Below are positions 22,813-34,688 of a stretch of 64,000 nt of DNA, piece by piece; the first letter of the stretch is position 1; each line of letters starts with the position of its first letter. The position numbers were made by a program, and so were the translations under genes. Origin of the DNA: Centrapalus pauciflorus (taxonomy: Eukaryota; Streptophyta; Magnoliopsida; Asterales; Asteraceae); NCBI GenBank assembly GCA_020465985.1, contig JAANYP010000256.1:141336-205335 (forward strand), in the 5' to 3' direction. The notes below the pieces were generated by a model. The model searched no databases, was not told the DNA's origin, and was given only the letters and a program-made list of their open reading frames with translations.

Positions 22813-22924
22813 TTTCATATACTGAACTGACGTAAATGCCCCTAAAATAAAATACATGCTATTATATTAGTATGGGTATTTTGGTCAATTTCACAAGTTG
22901 TTAATGCATTTTCTCAAGTTGTTA
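22813..22924 (-). promoter_or_regulatory. Upstream flank of the F-box-like gene
   Basis: AT-rich sequence between the proposed start and the tandem repeat. No clear TATA box was seen apart from AT-rich stretches near 22860-22870. If this is the promoter, little unique sequence remains before the repeats. Confidence 0.3.
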
Positions 22925-23062
22925 AGTTTATAAAATTACTTGATTAATTTCAACCTAAGTTTTATTTTTTTATTCATGTAATTTCATGGATTAATGGAAA
23001 TGAATTGCTTATCTGTGTATAACATAGGTTTATAAAATAACTTGATTAATTTCAACCTAAGT

Positions 23063-23071
23063 TTTATTTTA
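23063..23071 (+). repeat. 9-bp target duplication TTTATTTTA (left) of the Mutator-like element
   Basis: TTTATTTTA is exactly repeated at 24326-24334. Removing the element plus one copy restores the sequence seen in uninterrupted units of the tandem array (TTTTATTTTATTATTCATG). Confidence 0.85.
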
Positions 23072-23424
23072 GAGTAAACTACACAAATGGTCCCTGTGGT
23101 TTGGTGTTTTTTTGCTCTTTTCGTCCCTCAAACTTTTTTTTTTGCACCAATAGTCCCAAAATCTCAAACCTTTAACACAAACGGTCCATCTGACTAACAT
23201 CCGTTAAGTTTGACCGTTAGAGTAGAGGGCATTTTCGTCTTTTTGGCATTCAGGGACCATTTGTGAAATTTTCTATAAACTTTTAAAAGATTATCATTTT
23301 TTGGTTTTCTTTTTTCTTTTCTATTTTATTTTATTTTCATTTTTATATAGAAAAATCAAAAAAATAAAACCTATCTTCATCTCATTCAAGCTCATCTTCC
23401 TATCTTCTTTCTTTTCCCAGAAGG

Positions 23425-23480
<56 letters not shown>

Positions 23481-24325
23481 CAAAGGAAGCTTTGGAGGTT
23501 CTTGCACCACATATAAACCTAGATCCCTTCTCCAATGGTGGTTGTTACCACCGTCTCCGAGGTGCCGGTACGAAGGGGTCCCAGAAATCCTACGTGGATG
23601 AAGGAGGCGGAAGAGGCGGAGGAGGAGGTGGCGGAAGGGGAGGAGGCGGAGGTGGTGGCGGCGGGAGGGGAGTGGAACCATCTCTTACCCTCTTGAAACC
23701 ATCTCTTCCATCTCTAATCTTGAATAATAACACCCCATTTCTTTTACCTCTCTATAAATCTTCAAGATTTTAACCAAATCTAGGAATCTAACTTCCATGA
23801 AAGACGAGACAAAGATGCGAGAGAAAGCTTCTTGAAAACTTACCAAATCTGGATCAAATCTCAAATGGGTAAACTTTAATTTCCATTTTTTGATGTGGGT
23901 TTTTGATGGATTTGCAGAGGAGACACCATTTTTGAGGAAGAAAGAACTAAATCATTGAGGAAGAAAAACAAGAATAAGAAAAGAAGAATCTTTCTGCTTC
24001 TTTTTGATGTGGGTTTTTGATAGATTTCCATTTTTTGATGTGGGAATATTTTTTTTTTTAAATATAAATAAATAAAATTTAATAAATAGATTATAAATGA
24101 TATTTATGTTTTAAAAGTTTGTTATAAAATGTCGCAAATGGTCCCTAAATGCCAAAAAGACGAAAATGCCCTCCACTCTAACGGTCAAAGTTAACGAATG
24201 TTAGTCAGAGGGACCATTTGTGTTAAAGGTTTGAGATTTTGGGACTATTGGTGCAAAAAAAAAAGTATGAGGGACGAAAATAGCAAAAAGCACCAAACCA
24301 CAGGGACCATTTGTCTAATTTACTC
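23072..24325. mobile_element. Non-autonomous Mutator-like element with long inverted repeats
   Basis: Terminal inverted repeats of about 220 bp (23072-23291 and 24107-24325) start GAGTAAA and carry CAAATGGTCCCTGTGGTTTGGTG, a terminal sequence widespread in plant MULE-type elements. The flanking duplication is 9 bp, as expected for Mutator. No transposase was seen. The 0.8-kb interior holds a (GA)n tract and a GC-rich glycine-codon repeat at 23590-23680, possibly a captured gene fragment in the Pack-MULE manner. Confidence 0.85.
23425..23480. repeat. (GA)n microsatellite inside the Mutator-like element
   Basis: Uninterrupted GA run after AGGTAGAGAGAGAGATAG. Such tracts are common in plant 5' UTRs, which supports but does not prove a captured gene start. 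Confidence 0.85.
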
Positions 24326-25620
24326 TTTATTTTATTATTCATGTAATTTATTGGAATAATGGAAATGAATTGATTATCTGTAACGTAGGTTTATAAAATA
24401 ACTTGATTAATTTCAACCTAAGTTTTATTTTATTATTCATGTAATTTATTCGAATAATGGAAATGAATTGATTATCTGTATATAACGTAGGTTTATAAAA
24501 TAACTTGATTAATTTCAACCAAAGTTTTATTTTATTATTCATGTAATTTCATGGAGTAATGGAAAAGAATTGATTATCTGTATATAACGTGGGTATATAA
24601 AATTATATGTTTAATTTCAACCTAAGTTTTATTTTATTATTCATGTAATTTCATGGAATAATGGAAATGAATTGATTATCTGTATATCACGTAGGTTTGT
24701 AAAATTATTAGATTAATTTCAACCTAAGTTTTATCACTCATGGAATGGAATGCAACTGAATGGAATATCTGTATATAACCTAGGTTCATGAAATTTGTTA
24801 GATTAATTTTAACCTAAGTTTTATTACTCATGGATTGGAATGCAATTGAATTGAATATCTGTATATAACCTAGGTTCATAAAATTACCTGATTAATTTTA
24901 GCCTAAGTTTTATTACTCATGGAATGGAATGCAATCGAATTGAATTGAATATCTGTATATAACCTAGGTTCATAAAATTACCTAATTAATTTTAACCTAA
25001 GTTTTATTACTCATGGAATGGAATGCAATTGAATTGAATTGAATATCTGTATATAAACTAGATTAATGAAATTACCGGATTATTTTAAGCTAATTGAGTT
25101 AAATTGAAAAATTATGTTTTTGCAATTTTCAAACTGTTAGTTCAATTTCTCAAGCTATTAATGCATTTTCTCAAGCTGTTAAGTGTTTTATAAACCTTTG
25201 TTCATGAAATTACCTGATCAGTTTTAACCTAAGTTTTATTACTCATGGAATGGATTGCAATTGAATTGAATTAAATATCTGTATATAACCCAGGTTCATG
25301 AAATTACCTGATTAATTTTAACCTAAGTTTTATTACTCATGGAATGGAATGCAATTGAATTGAATTGAATATCTGTATGTAACCTAGGTTCACGAAATTA
25401 CCTGATTAATTTTAACCTAAGTTTTATTAGTCATGGAATGGAATGCAATTAAATTGAATTGGATATCTGTATGTAACCTAGGTTTATGAAATTACCTGAT
25501 TAATTTTAACCTAAGTTTTATTACTCATGAAATGGAATGAAATTTAATTGAATTGAATATCTGTATATAACCTAGGTTCATGAAATTAATTACCTGATTA
25601 ATTTTAAATTAATTTTTATT

Positions 25621-26600
25621 ATTTAATTGAGTTAAAGTTTATTTCTAAAGAAGCTCAAATTGCAGGTGATGCTGAACTAGCTAGAAGGCTTGCAGAAGAA
25701 CAAGACTTAATTCTTGATCAACAAGCTCAAGCTTCTAAGGGTGATGATGAAACCGTTAGTGACTATATTCATGGGTTTGCTTTCAAAGAGGTGAAACATA
25801 AGAGGAAAAGGCCAACTTGGCATTCAAAGGCAGAGCACAGAAGATTTTTAATAAATTGGCAAGTACGTTCTGTAAACGCTGGCATTCCAAGGGCTATTAC
25901 AGAGTCATGGACTACAGAGAAACTTTTGTCTTTTTATGATGAAGCCACTGCCAAAGCCAACGCCCCTGAACACATGTCAAAGCTCCTAAATAAGCAATTC
26001 CTCAACCAAAAGCAATTCCTCAATCAAAGTTTGATAAAGAAAAGAAGGTTATTTTTTAACAACAAATGCAGAAGGCCATGAAGATAGAAGAAGCAATGGA
26101 TAAGCATGACTTTTTCAAAACCTCAAATTACTTATTGGTATGCCAAGTCTATGGATGACATCGACTTAAAGTATCATCTTGTAGTTAAAAGAGAAGTTGG
26201 TCAACCTGAAGAATATAAGAACCTATTTCAGATTGTTCAAAGGATGACCAGAGCAGAGCTGACTCAGATGTACAATATTGGGAAGGCTAGTCACTCTAGA
26301 TCTCCAATGGTATGGGTTCAGAACTTCATGGTAGGTCTTTAAAGCATCATAGATCCAGAAACTTCAAGAACAGAAATAGAGGCTGCCAAGGAAATGAAGA
26401 TTGTACAGGTTGATCTACTTGAAAATCCATGACATATAGACTCAAACAGGCAAATAGATTTAGCAGGTTCTATGGTATTGAATTTCTTGATCTTCCAAAA
26501 GAATGACTACATCAGATGAATTTAGTGAAGACTAATTATGATAATGAAGGGTTAAAAAGTAACTTCATAAAGGATCTAAGGCAGAAACTTGCACAACTGT
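25621..26600 (+). pseudogene. Copia aORF tail (element 6 remnant)
   Basis: Clear homologue of the end of the element 1 aORF (20840-21770): K-E-A-Q(I)-A, A-R-R-L-A-E-E-Q-D, K-R-K-R-P-T-W, W-Y-A-K-S-M-D-D-I-D, Q-M-Y-N-I-G-K-A-S-H-S-R-S-P. Open pieces run at 25791-26081 and 26106-26342, with frameshifts near 26085 and a stop at 26340. Its upstream pol and gag are absent. Confidence 0.8.
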
Positions 26601-26827
26601 AAAGTTCAAGCTGCTAGTTCAAGAATCTCGAGCTGCTATTTCAAAATGTTCAAGCTGCTTGAGTTAAAGTTGTAACTCGTATTCTTGTAATCAGTGGTTA
26701 TTAATACAAAGGTTTTTGATATTATTAGTGCTTTTCTGTTTTTACTTATTTTGTTCTTACTGTTTTGAAAGTTTTCTTAAAACAATTAAGTGTTATTCCG
26801 CAAACTTCTTAATTGAACTTTGATTAC
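26600..26827 (+). repeat. Truncated LTR of copia element 6
   Basis: Follows the aORF tail and shares with the element 1 LTR the CAAGCTGCTAGTTCAA motifs, TTGTAATCAG, and the end GTTTTCTTAAAACAATTAAGTGTTATTCCGC. The PPT and most of U3 are missing and the 3' end fades near 26827. Confidence 0.65.
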
Positions 26828-27908
26828 CATATGCATTTCATAGCTTTTTCTTCTTTAGCTTTTATAACCAGTACATTCACTGGTTTCTCAATATTATTTG
26901 TTTAACTGTTGATATATGCAATCAATATAATAATTTTTTTTGATTTCTTCTTATTGCTTATACTTTTACTGTGTCAACTTGCGCTTTGAGATTCAATATA
27001 ACTTTCAATTAACTCAGATATCAATTAGTATATTAAGTCAGTTTATATCTTTTTTCTTTTGATCTTAAACCAGTTGTGGCTTTTTGAATCTCACATTTGT
27101 ATTATTGAACAATTTCATTCATTGATGATGTTATTATCATCAATTGCTTAGCAGACTTTTGGATTGCGCTGACTATTATCAAGAGTTAAGATGACTTTTC
27201 ATTTGTAATCCCTAAGTCCAGGGTTAATTCATTTGCTTCAGCCAAAACTTTTATAGACAAGCCAATGGAATAAGAATTCCATATATACATGTGTATAGAT
27301 TTATAATTGACTTTCATTGGTCATTCAAGACCAATCGCTTAGTTCTTATAAGAATTTATCTCTATTTATCGTTTGACTTTAGCTTTATGTTTCTGTCTTC
27401 TTTGATTTCTATTCAGTTTGTCATTGGGTACTTGACAATCTGGTACAAAGACCATCTTCTCATTTGATTTTATTATACTTAGCAACTTCTACATCTGCCT
27501 CGTTAAGAGACACGATGTAATCATTTAGATTATTAGGCTTTACGAAGAAGCTCGTGTTTAAGATTCTTTTTAGGTTTCCTTAGAGTTTTTGAATCGTACA
27601 TGATTCAAACATCGATACCTATATAGCTTATAAGTACTATTTCTGATTTTGAAAAAGACATTTAAGTCATAGCTTCAACTAATACAACCTATATGTCATC
27701 CGCATATTCACTATCGTTGACAAAGTTGTACAGTCGAACTCAAGAATTGTTTTGAAATCACAAATCGATTTAAATGATGAATAGTAATTTTTTCTCCTGA
27801 TATCCTTAGCAGTCATATTTTTCAATTTTTTTCATGAAATTGGAATGATGTTGAGATTGAAAACAGGGTTATTAACGAGCAAATCATGGTAATATATAGA
27901 CACACACT

Positions 27909-27946
<38 letters not shown>

Positions 27947-27968
27947 AATATAAATATATATAAATATA

Positions 27969-28023
<55 letters not shown>

Positions 28024-28200
28024 ATCGAGACAAGTTCATTAATGGTTGTTGCAATATCAAGGGTAGCAGAAAGCTGGGCAAGTTACTTGGTTAATTGACA
28101 TGAAACTACTATGGAGATAAAAGAACAATTGGTAGTAGAATCAAACGATACAAGACATGTATTTAATTAAGAAAATGTACTCATGACCGTATCTGGCATT
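26828..28200. other. Unassigned AT-rich sequence
   Basis: No open frame, LTR or RNA gene recognised on either strand. It contains the microsatellite at 27901-28021 and could be heavily decayed transposon sequence. Confidence 0.5.
27901..28021. repeat. (CA)n(TA)n compound microsatellite
   Basis: CACACA runs into an AT tract of about 90 bp with TAAATATA interruptions. Confidence 0.9.
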
Positions 28201-28204
28201 TCCT

Positions 28205-29415
28205 CTATTTCCTCGGCTGTATATGATAAGCACGGGCTCTAGTTGACGGAGTTGCAGTCGTGCTCTTCATTGTTGAACCTCCGGCATATGACTGGGATTG
28301 ATTGTTGATTCTCATGGGGACATTGATGATTAAGGTGTCCAGGTTTACCACACGTGGAACAACCAAGACCTTTCGTTGGGCATTCCTCGCTACTATGACC
28401 ATTTTTGTTGCAGACATAACATGTCACATCAACTGGATTACATAGCCCAGTATGTGATTTCCTACATCTTTTGCACACTCACTGTTCTGATTCAATCGTA
28501 TAGGACTTGGCCTTCTGAGGAGAGCTATACTGATCAGTCTGTTGAGACTGGGTCTTTCCTGTCTTGAAGAATCTGCTAAACCATTGCTTCTTTGGTGGAG
28601 AAGGACATGTAGAATTGATCCGAGTTGCGCTTAGTTATTCACCATACTCCAAGTATTCGCTTTCAATTTGTCTGGCTGCTTTCACCATCTCTAATTATGT
28701 CTTGTATTTGTTACCACTCATCGGCTGATGATACTTTTTGTTTAATCCTCTACGAAAAAGATTCATCTTTCTTTCTTATGTGGCTGCTTGATAAGATTAA
28801 TAGCCACTTAATCGCGAGAACTCATGTTCGTATTCATCAATCGTCTTGTCACCTTGAGTTACCTGCATCAATTGAACTTCCATTTATCTTACTGATCCGC
28901 GGGACAGTACTTAGCGTTGAACATGTCGAGGAATTGCTCCCATTCAAGTGTTTGGATGACGTCCTCCCCGTAGATACTTTTCTGTGTCTTCCACCATGCG
29001 CGGGCATCTCCGACAAATAAGGCAGTATCGTACTTAACTCTCTTAGAATCTAAACACTCAGAGATACTAAATTTCTCTTCTGTGTCACAAATCCAGTCCA
29101 ATGCCTGGATATGGTCAATAGTACCCTCAAATGTCACGACACCACTAGACTTACTTTGAATCGGCAGCCTTTTGGCTGTTTAGTTTGGATATTTTTATTG
29201 GAGTTATCAGAATCAGGTTTATCATAATGGGTTTGCTTATCCTTTCTTTTATTCTTTTTATTAGCCTTACGTTTTGCTTAAGCCTCATCACGAGCCTGAA
29301 ACTGTTCTTGGATTAGTTTGACTTGTTCTTCATTTTGTTGTGCCAACAGTTGTTGTATCATCTCAAACAGTTGTTGAGGCGTGACATTATCAGGATTTCC
29401 CCCTTCTCTAGACAT
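28205..29415 (-). pseudogene. Gypsy gag remnant
   Basis: Minus-strand gag of a gypsy element. The ATG at 29415 gives M-S-R-E-G-G-N-P-D-N-V-T-P-Q-Q-L, a typical start for plant gypsy gags. A stop and frameshifts follow near 29280-29160. The capsid-like part (28889-29137) has L-D-W-I-C-D-T-E-E-K-F and A-R-A-W-W-K-T. Three cysteine/histidine boxes lie at 28340-28480 (C-K-R-C-x-H-x-C, C-Y-V-C-x4-H-x4-C, C-S-T-C-x4-H-x4-C), the RNA-binding part. Protease and RT are not recognisable below 28205. The three-knuckle plan resembles the plus-strand gypsy at 58584, but the sequences differ clearly. Confidence 0.78.
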
Positions 29416-29597
29416 CCTTACTGAAAAAATAAAAATTCAAGTGACTTTCAGATTAATAGACTTAGTGACTATGTACCCTTTTTCCCATCCTAACAGTCTG
29501 TATGTCCTGTCTTAGTTCAAGCCACCTAACATGATTGACACTTTAAGTATTGCTTAAGTTTGACACCAAGTATTACCTGCGTAATACTTGATTCACT
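29416..29597. other. Gypsy leader remnant before copia element 4
   Basis: Non-coding; probably the untranslated leader of the gypsy gag on the minus strand. The 5 bases before the LTR (TCACT) are the expected left target duplication of element 4, but its partner is not in view. Confidence 0.3.
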
Positions 29598-29895
29598 TGT
29601 TAGAATACATTTTAGTTGATGGAATGCAAAGTGAAGGGTTTATTTTGTAAATAGTTAATAGTTGTATGAATGTGTATAAATAGAAAGTTTGACTTTTAAA
29701 GTAGATAGTGATCTGAAAAATTACTTTTTGGGGGCACACATAGAAATCAGGAAAAACGGTTACTGACTTGTGAAGATCATTTTTCATCATTGTAATCGAC
29801 ATTTTCAGGAATACAATCATTCGGTTAGTTTTGATTCATTTTATTGTTCTTGATATTAAATTGTTGCATGATTGATATAGAAACTATAAATCACA
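29598..29895 (+). repeat. 5' LTR of copia element 4
   Basis: TGTTAGAATAC to AAATCACA. It has a TATA-like TATAAATAGAAAG near 29674 and an end region CATTTTATTGTTCTTGATATTA shared with the LTR of element 3 (34397-34688, opposite strand). The two belong to one family but are well diverged. Confidence 0.85.
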
Positions 29896-29897
29896 AT

Positions 29898-29909
29898 TGG
29901 TATCAGAGC
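29898..29909 (+). promoter_or_regulatory. Primer-binding site of copia element 4
   Basis: TGGTATCAGAGC, 2 nt after the LTR end; initiator tRNA-Met type. Confidence 0.88.
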
Positions 29910-30339
29910 TTCTAGGGGTGAAATTTTGATTCTGAAAATTGATTTTTACAAACTGTTAACTGTTCTTGATATTTTTTTCGAAAAACCCTAAAATCACCAA
30001 GGGTTTTCAATCAGTTGATCTTACACTGTGAAATTTGGATCGAAGGTATAGGATCAGTAGTCGATTCAATTGACTATAAACTTGATTTGATTCATAAAAC
30101 ACAACAAAAGATCTAGAGAATTTTGTAAAATTTTGAAAAACTCAAAGCGTTTCACTGTTCCATTGCAAAAGTCAAGTCTAGATCTATTTTTGGACAAAAG
30201 TGTTTCACAAAAAGTGTTTGTAATCAAAATCCTAACCTTCGATTTCAATTTGAGTGAAAGTGGACAAATTTTTCGAATTAATTTGAATTTCAGACTTGAA
30301 TAATCTGAAAAATTAAGAAACTCGAAATACACATAGTTT

Positions 30340-31015
30340 ATGTGCTATTCGAGTTGAATACCTTTGTAAGTCGAGTTGACAATAGTGTCAATCGAGTTGA
30401 CAACAGTGTCAATCGAGTTGACAACACGTGTCAATCGAGTTGGATCTAATTTGATTCGAGTTTACTTGAATAATCAATCGACTTGGATCTTAGTTGATTC
30501 GAGTTGAATTGATTAATCAATCGAGTTGGATTTTAGTCAATTCGAGTTTACTCTCAATTACATTCGAGTTTAACACAAGTAAATTCGAATTTCATTCAAG
30601 TTTATTAAGAATTCGAATTTAATTCGAGTTTTACAGTAAACTAATTCGACTTTCACATAAGAGTAATTCGAGTTTCAATCTAAACATTCAAGTTTCTCAA
30701 ACTAATTCGAGTTTCACAAAAACCTAATTCGAGTTTAACAGAAAGCTCATTCGAGTTTTTCATAAGGACATTCGAGTTTATCAGAAAGCTCATTCAAGTT
30801 TTTCATAAGGACATTCGAGCTTCACAGAAAGCTCATTCGAGTTTTACATAAAGATATTCAAGTTTTATAGAAGAGCACTTCGAGTTTCACTCAAGTTAAT
30901 TCGAGTTTCATACAAGCATTATTCGAGTTTTGCAACACATCATTCGAGTTTTGCAACACATTATTCGCGTTTTACAAAACATCATTCAAGTCTATTCAGT
31001 GTTTGATTCAAGTTG
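30340..31015 (+). repeat. Leader array of ATTCGAGTT motifs
   Basis: About 30 degenerate copies of (A)TTCGAGTT spaced mostly 20-25 nt apart fill the gag leader. The first part has three perfect hairpins TTGACA-(4-5 nt)-TGTCAA at 30376-30391, 30397-30412 and 30418-30434. The reverse-complement motif forms arrays in element 3 (38650-39220) and element 5 (63715-64000). Confidence 0.85.
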
Positions 31016-31172
31016 ATTATTGCTACTAACAAGTTACTTTGATATAGATTCCAGTTGATCATTTGATACTAATCTTTGTTTCAAACGTTGAACAACCTTC
31101 AACTGTTGTTCAATAATTTCAATTTCAATGAAAGTTCATCAGATCTTGGACAGTTCCAAAATATCAGTCAAA

Positions 31173-34100
31173 ATGTCAAAGGACGCTCTAGCAATGGGAT
31201 TAGAAACCAAACCCCCAATTCTTTACAGGGGAGAATACGTCCAATGGAGGGAGAGGTTTCTAGAATTCATAAGCTTTCATGATCTGTCAGAAGAGATACT
31301 GAAATCCTTAACAGAAGGACCAGCCACATTCATGGAAACAATCCCTGGAGTACCTACTGGTAATCCCTCGATTCCACCAAGGACAGTTGAGGTTAACAAC
31401 CTGACTGAGGCTCAAAAAAAAAAAAACTAGGGGATAAAACTGCCAGGAAATTATTTCTGATCTCCATACCCAATGATATTTACACATGCCTCACAAACAC
31501 AAAAACTGCCAAATCAATATGGGATGAAGTGTGTAAACTGATGAGGGGATCTGACAGAGCTGCAACAAATAGAGCTAGAAACAGCCTGATAACGTTTGAA
31601 AATTTCAGAGCTCGTGAAGGAGAACTACTGGAAATTACTTACCTGAGGTTTGTAAGTTTGGTAAGTGAAATGAAACGAAATGGAGTGACAAAGTCCAATC
31701 TGGACATAAATGTCAAGTTCCTAAACGTTCTGAACCCTGAATGGGAGAAATATGCCATGATTATCCAGCAGACAAAGGACATAGAAGAAATGGATTTTCA
31801 TATGATATTTGAGAACCTCAATATCTACCAGGAGGTTGTGTTGAGGAAATTATCAGGAAAGAAGAAAGTCGAGAAAGAAACTGCTGATCCATTGGCTCTA
31901 CTGGCAGAAAAGAAGTACAAATATAAATTGAAAAAGGAGAAAAGAGCGGTAGTCAGCAGTACCTCTTCCGAATCAGAATTCTTCGATTCATCTACAGATT
32001 CTGAATTTGAAGAAATGAAAAAGCAGATGGCACTGCTAACCAAAGTGTTTCAAAAGAAGTCCTACAGAGAGCCAACCAACAATAAGATGCGCTACAAGAC
32101 TGGCTCGAGGAAAATTGAGAAGAAGGACAAATATGAAAAATCCGGAGAAAGCAGTGGAAGAAAAACTGACAAATATGAAAAATCAGACAAGTCAGCAAAG
32201 AAAGATTCAGAGCAGAAATGTTATAACTGTGGAAAACCAGGTCACTATGCCCGTGAATGTAGACTTCCAGTAGTCAAAAACTCTGATTACTATACTAGAA
32301 AGGCTCTCTTAGCCAAAGAAAAGGAGTCTGGAACAGCTCTTATGGCGGAGGATGACCACTGGCTGCAGTTATCTGAAGATGAAGATATTCTAGATGAGGA
32401 TGCTCATATTTGTCTGAAATCAGAGATTCTCAATGAGTTAGAATTAAGTGAATCAGCCATGATAGCTGAGGATGAAGTATGGGTTGGTTTAACAGATGAA
32501 GAAGATGAAGAAAGACAAGAATCTGAGGAGGAAGAGACAGAAGAAGTTGCGTTGATGGCAACTGAAAAAACTGATGTTGAGGATAATGAAGATTCAGTGT
32601 CAGCAGATCAGATGGTTCAGACAAGCCTGAGGTATATTCCAACTCTGACTCTGATATTGATGAATCTTGTGTGCTAGAAGAGAAATTAACTCATATGGCC
32701 TTTATGCTTAAAAAGTTTGAAAAATCATTAAAGGCTGAAAAGAAAAATGTTCATTCTTTGGAAAACAAACTTCTTAATGAACATAACTTAGTTTTAGATT
32801 TTTCCAAAGATAAAGCATTAGCCTTACGAGCAGTTTCAGATTTACAAGATAAGGAAAGAGAACTACAAAGCAAAATACTAGATCTTAATCATAATATATT
32901 TGACCTACAAGAAAGACTGAGAATAGCAGAATTAGAAGCTTCAAATTTTTCTGTAAAATATCCTGCTATTTTTGAAAACGAACTAAACTTTATGAGATAA
33001 AAAAGAAGATGGAAGATGAATTTATCAAAAGAGGGCAAACATATCAAACCATTTATTTAAATCAACCAAAAGACATAGAATTTTATGATTCTAAATCTGG
33101 TATTGGTTGGGAAAATCCAAAGTATCTAACAAAGGCAATATCTAGTTCACCAACGTTATATGATGTCAGATACATGAACTTAGGATTAAAAATGGAGTTT
33201 ATGAAAGCATCTAATGAAGTAGAATCTAGTGAAGGAACAAAAAGATTACGATCAGACAAAATGCAAAATTCTGTTGATTATAACAGAATAAATGAAGCAA
33301 ACAATAATACTGATATTAAAGAAGAGTACATTCAAACATATTCAGAAAAGGATTTGTCTGAATCACCTACTCAATCTCAAAAGTTATACCGGCCATCTTC
33401 AATTCTAGAAAAGATAAATTCTGATCTAGAATTGAAAATTAAAAATTTTGAGATAGAAAATAGATCTCTCAAGGCTGAACTAAAAACTATGGAACAAAAG
33501 TTACAAAATCAGTCTAAGAACAAAAAGTTGTCTCATCCACCATCTTTAACTTCTCTAGATTTTTATCAATTCAGAAAAGGAATTTGATCTGCTTATGCAC
33601 TCTGACTTTAATTCCTTAGAGGAAATGTATGTTAAAATTGATGAATTTGTCAAACCTTTAAATAACAAACAATCAGATGATCAAAAAGAACCTGTTAAAA
33701 TTCTGCAAAGGATTTCTGCAGATTTAATAAAATCATCTGAAAATTCACAAACATTACAACAAAAGAAGGAGAAAACAAAAGTTATTTTTAACACTCCTAG
33801 CTTTGAAAAAGGTGAATCATCTTCAACAAAGAACTCCATTGCACTCAGAGTTCAATCTTCAAAAGGTAAGAGAAATTTACAGAAGAAACAAGTGTCTAAG
33901 TCTACTAATTCTCATGTTTCTTTTATGTCAGATATCATTGTGAACGGTTCAAGAAATCAAGTTTGGAGAAAGAAGAAGAGAGAAAAGAAAAACAAGAATA
34001 TAAAACAAGAGTGGCGCGTGAAGAACAATATTGCTACAGATAGAAATAGCAACATTGAACACTCTGTCTGTAATAATAAATTTGTTAATAATTCTTGTAT

Positions 34101-34396
34101 AAAATTCTCTAGAACAGACTTAATTGCTTTGAACTCTAGTGCTTGTAAACCTTTAATTATAAAATCTGATAAGCTCGTCTGGCAACCGAAGAAAAAGGAC
34201 TCATGTTCTAAACAGAAAAAGGTTTCACAGAAAATTATTTCAAAAACAGTTCCACCACGAATTGTACAAAGTGGATACCTAAAAGAACTGTTCAAATGTG
34301 GGTACCTAAATCAATATCAAATGTTAAGCAAAAAGCCATATCTGTTGAGAAAACAAATAATACTTTTCATGATTTACCTAAAAAAAAGTACCCAAT
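31173..34396 (+). pseudogene. Copia element 4 gag
   Basis: The start at 31173 (M-S-K-D-A-L-A-M-G) leads into the DUF4219-like block (P-I-L-Y-R-G-E-Y-V-Q-W-R-E-R-F). A run of A at 31419 shifts the frame. The next frame (to 32677) carries the UBN2-like helices and the CCHC knuckle C-Y-N-C-G-K-P-G-H-Y-A-R-E-C near 32220. Acidic clusters and a long coiled coil (32671-33587) follow, then a basic tail, with frameshifts near 32660, 33000 and 33585. Near 34270-34315, in a shifted frame, W-I-P-K and W-V-P-K motifs mark the gag end. At over 1000 codons it is very large even for SIRE gag. Confidence 0.82.
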
Positions 34397-34688
34397 TGTG
34401 AAATATAGTTTCCTAACAATCAATCAACAATATCATAATATCAAGAACAATAAATAGAATTAATACTGACCGAATAATTCTATTGATGAATAGATGATTA
34501 CAAAATGATGTCAGAGTATCTTCAAGCACAGTTGCCCTTTTCTAGAATGTAATGCGTACAAAATATAACTTTTCAGATCTATTACAAATAGAAAGTCAAA
34601 GATACTATATATACAATTCTAATAACTATCAAGGAAATACCAAATAGCCCCTAGACTTTGTTTCCATCAACTAAAACATAACCTAACA
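34397..34688 (-). repeat. 3' LTR of copia element 3
   Basis: 292 bp on the minus strand, TGTTAGGTTATG to ATATTTCACA. Shared blocks with the element 4 LTR: TTTTAGTTGATGGAA, TTTATTGTTCTTGATATTA, GAAACTATA. It abuts the gag of element 4; the adjoining bases CCAAT (34392-34396) are the expected target duplication on this side. Confidence 0.85.

Larger units (their letters stand above)
22925..25620. repeat. Tandem repeat array, about 90-102 bp unit
   Basis: About 13-14 units share TTCAACCTAAGTTTTATT, ATTCATGTAATTTCATGGAAT, GAATTGATTATCTGTATATAAC and GTAGGTTTATAAAAT. The CCTAAGTTTT anchors occur at 22953, 23056, 24417, 24519, 24621, 24723, 24813, 24902, 24996, 25229, 25322, 25416 and 25510. Spacing is about 102 bp to 24723 and about 90-94 bp afterwards. 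The array is interrupted by a Mutator-like element (23072-24325) and by a divergent stretch at 25080-25200 containing CTCAAGCTGTTAAG, a motif of the copia element downstream. The array may therefore lie inside that element. Confidence 0.85.
29598..34396 (+). mobile_element. Copia element 4 (SIRE-like), 5' half only
   Basis: A 298-bp LTR (29598-29895), a PBS, a 1.25-kb repeat-rich leader and a gag run plus-strand up to 34396. There they stop abruptly against a minus-strand LTR of a related family. No pol, aORF or 3' LTR follows on this strand within the window. Confidence 0.82.

Noticed and set aside
23492..23773. Glycine-rich protein frame
   Set aside because: Produced by a GC-rich simple repeat in the Mutator-like element; no start context or domain.
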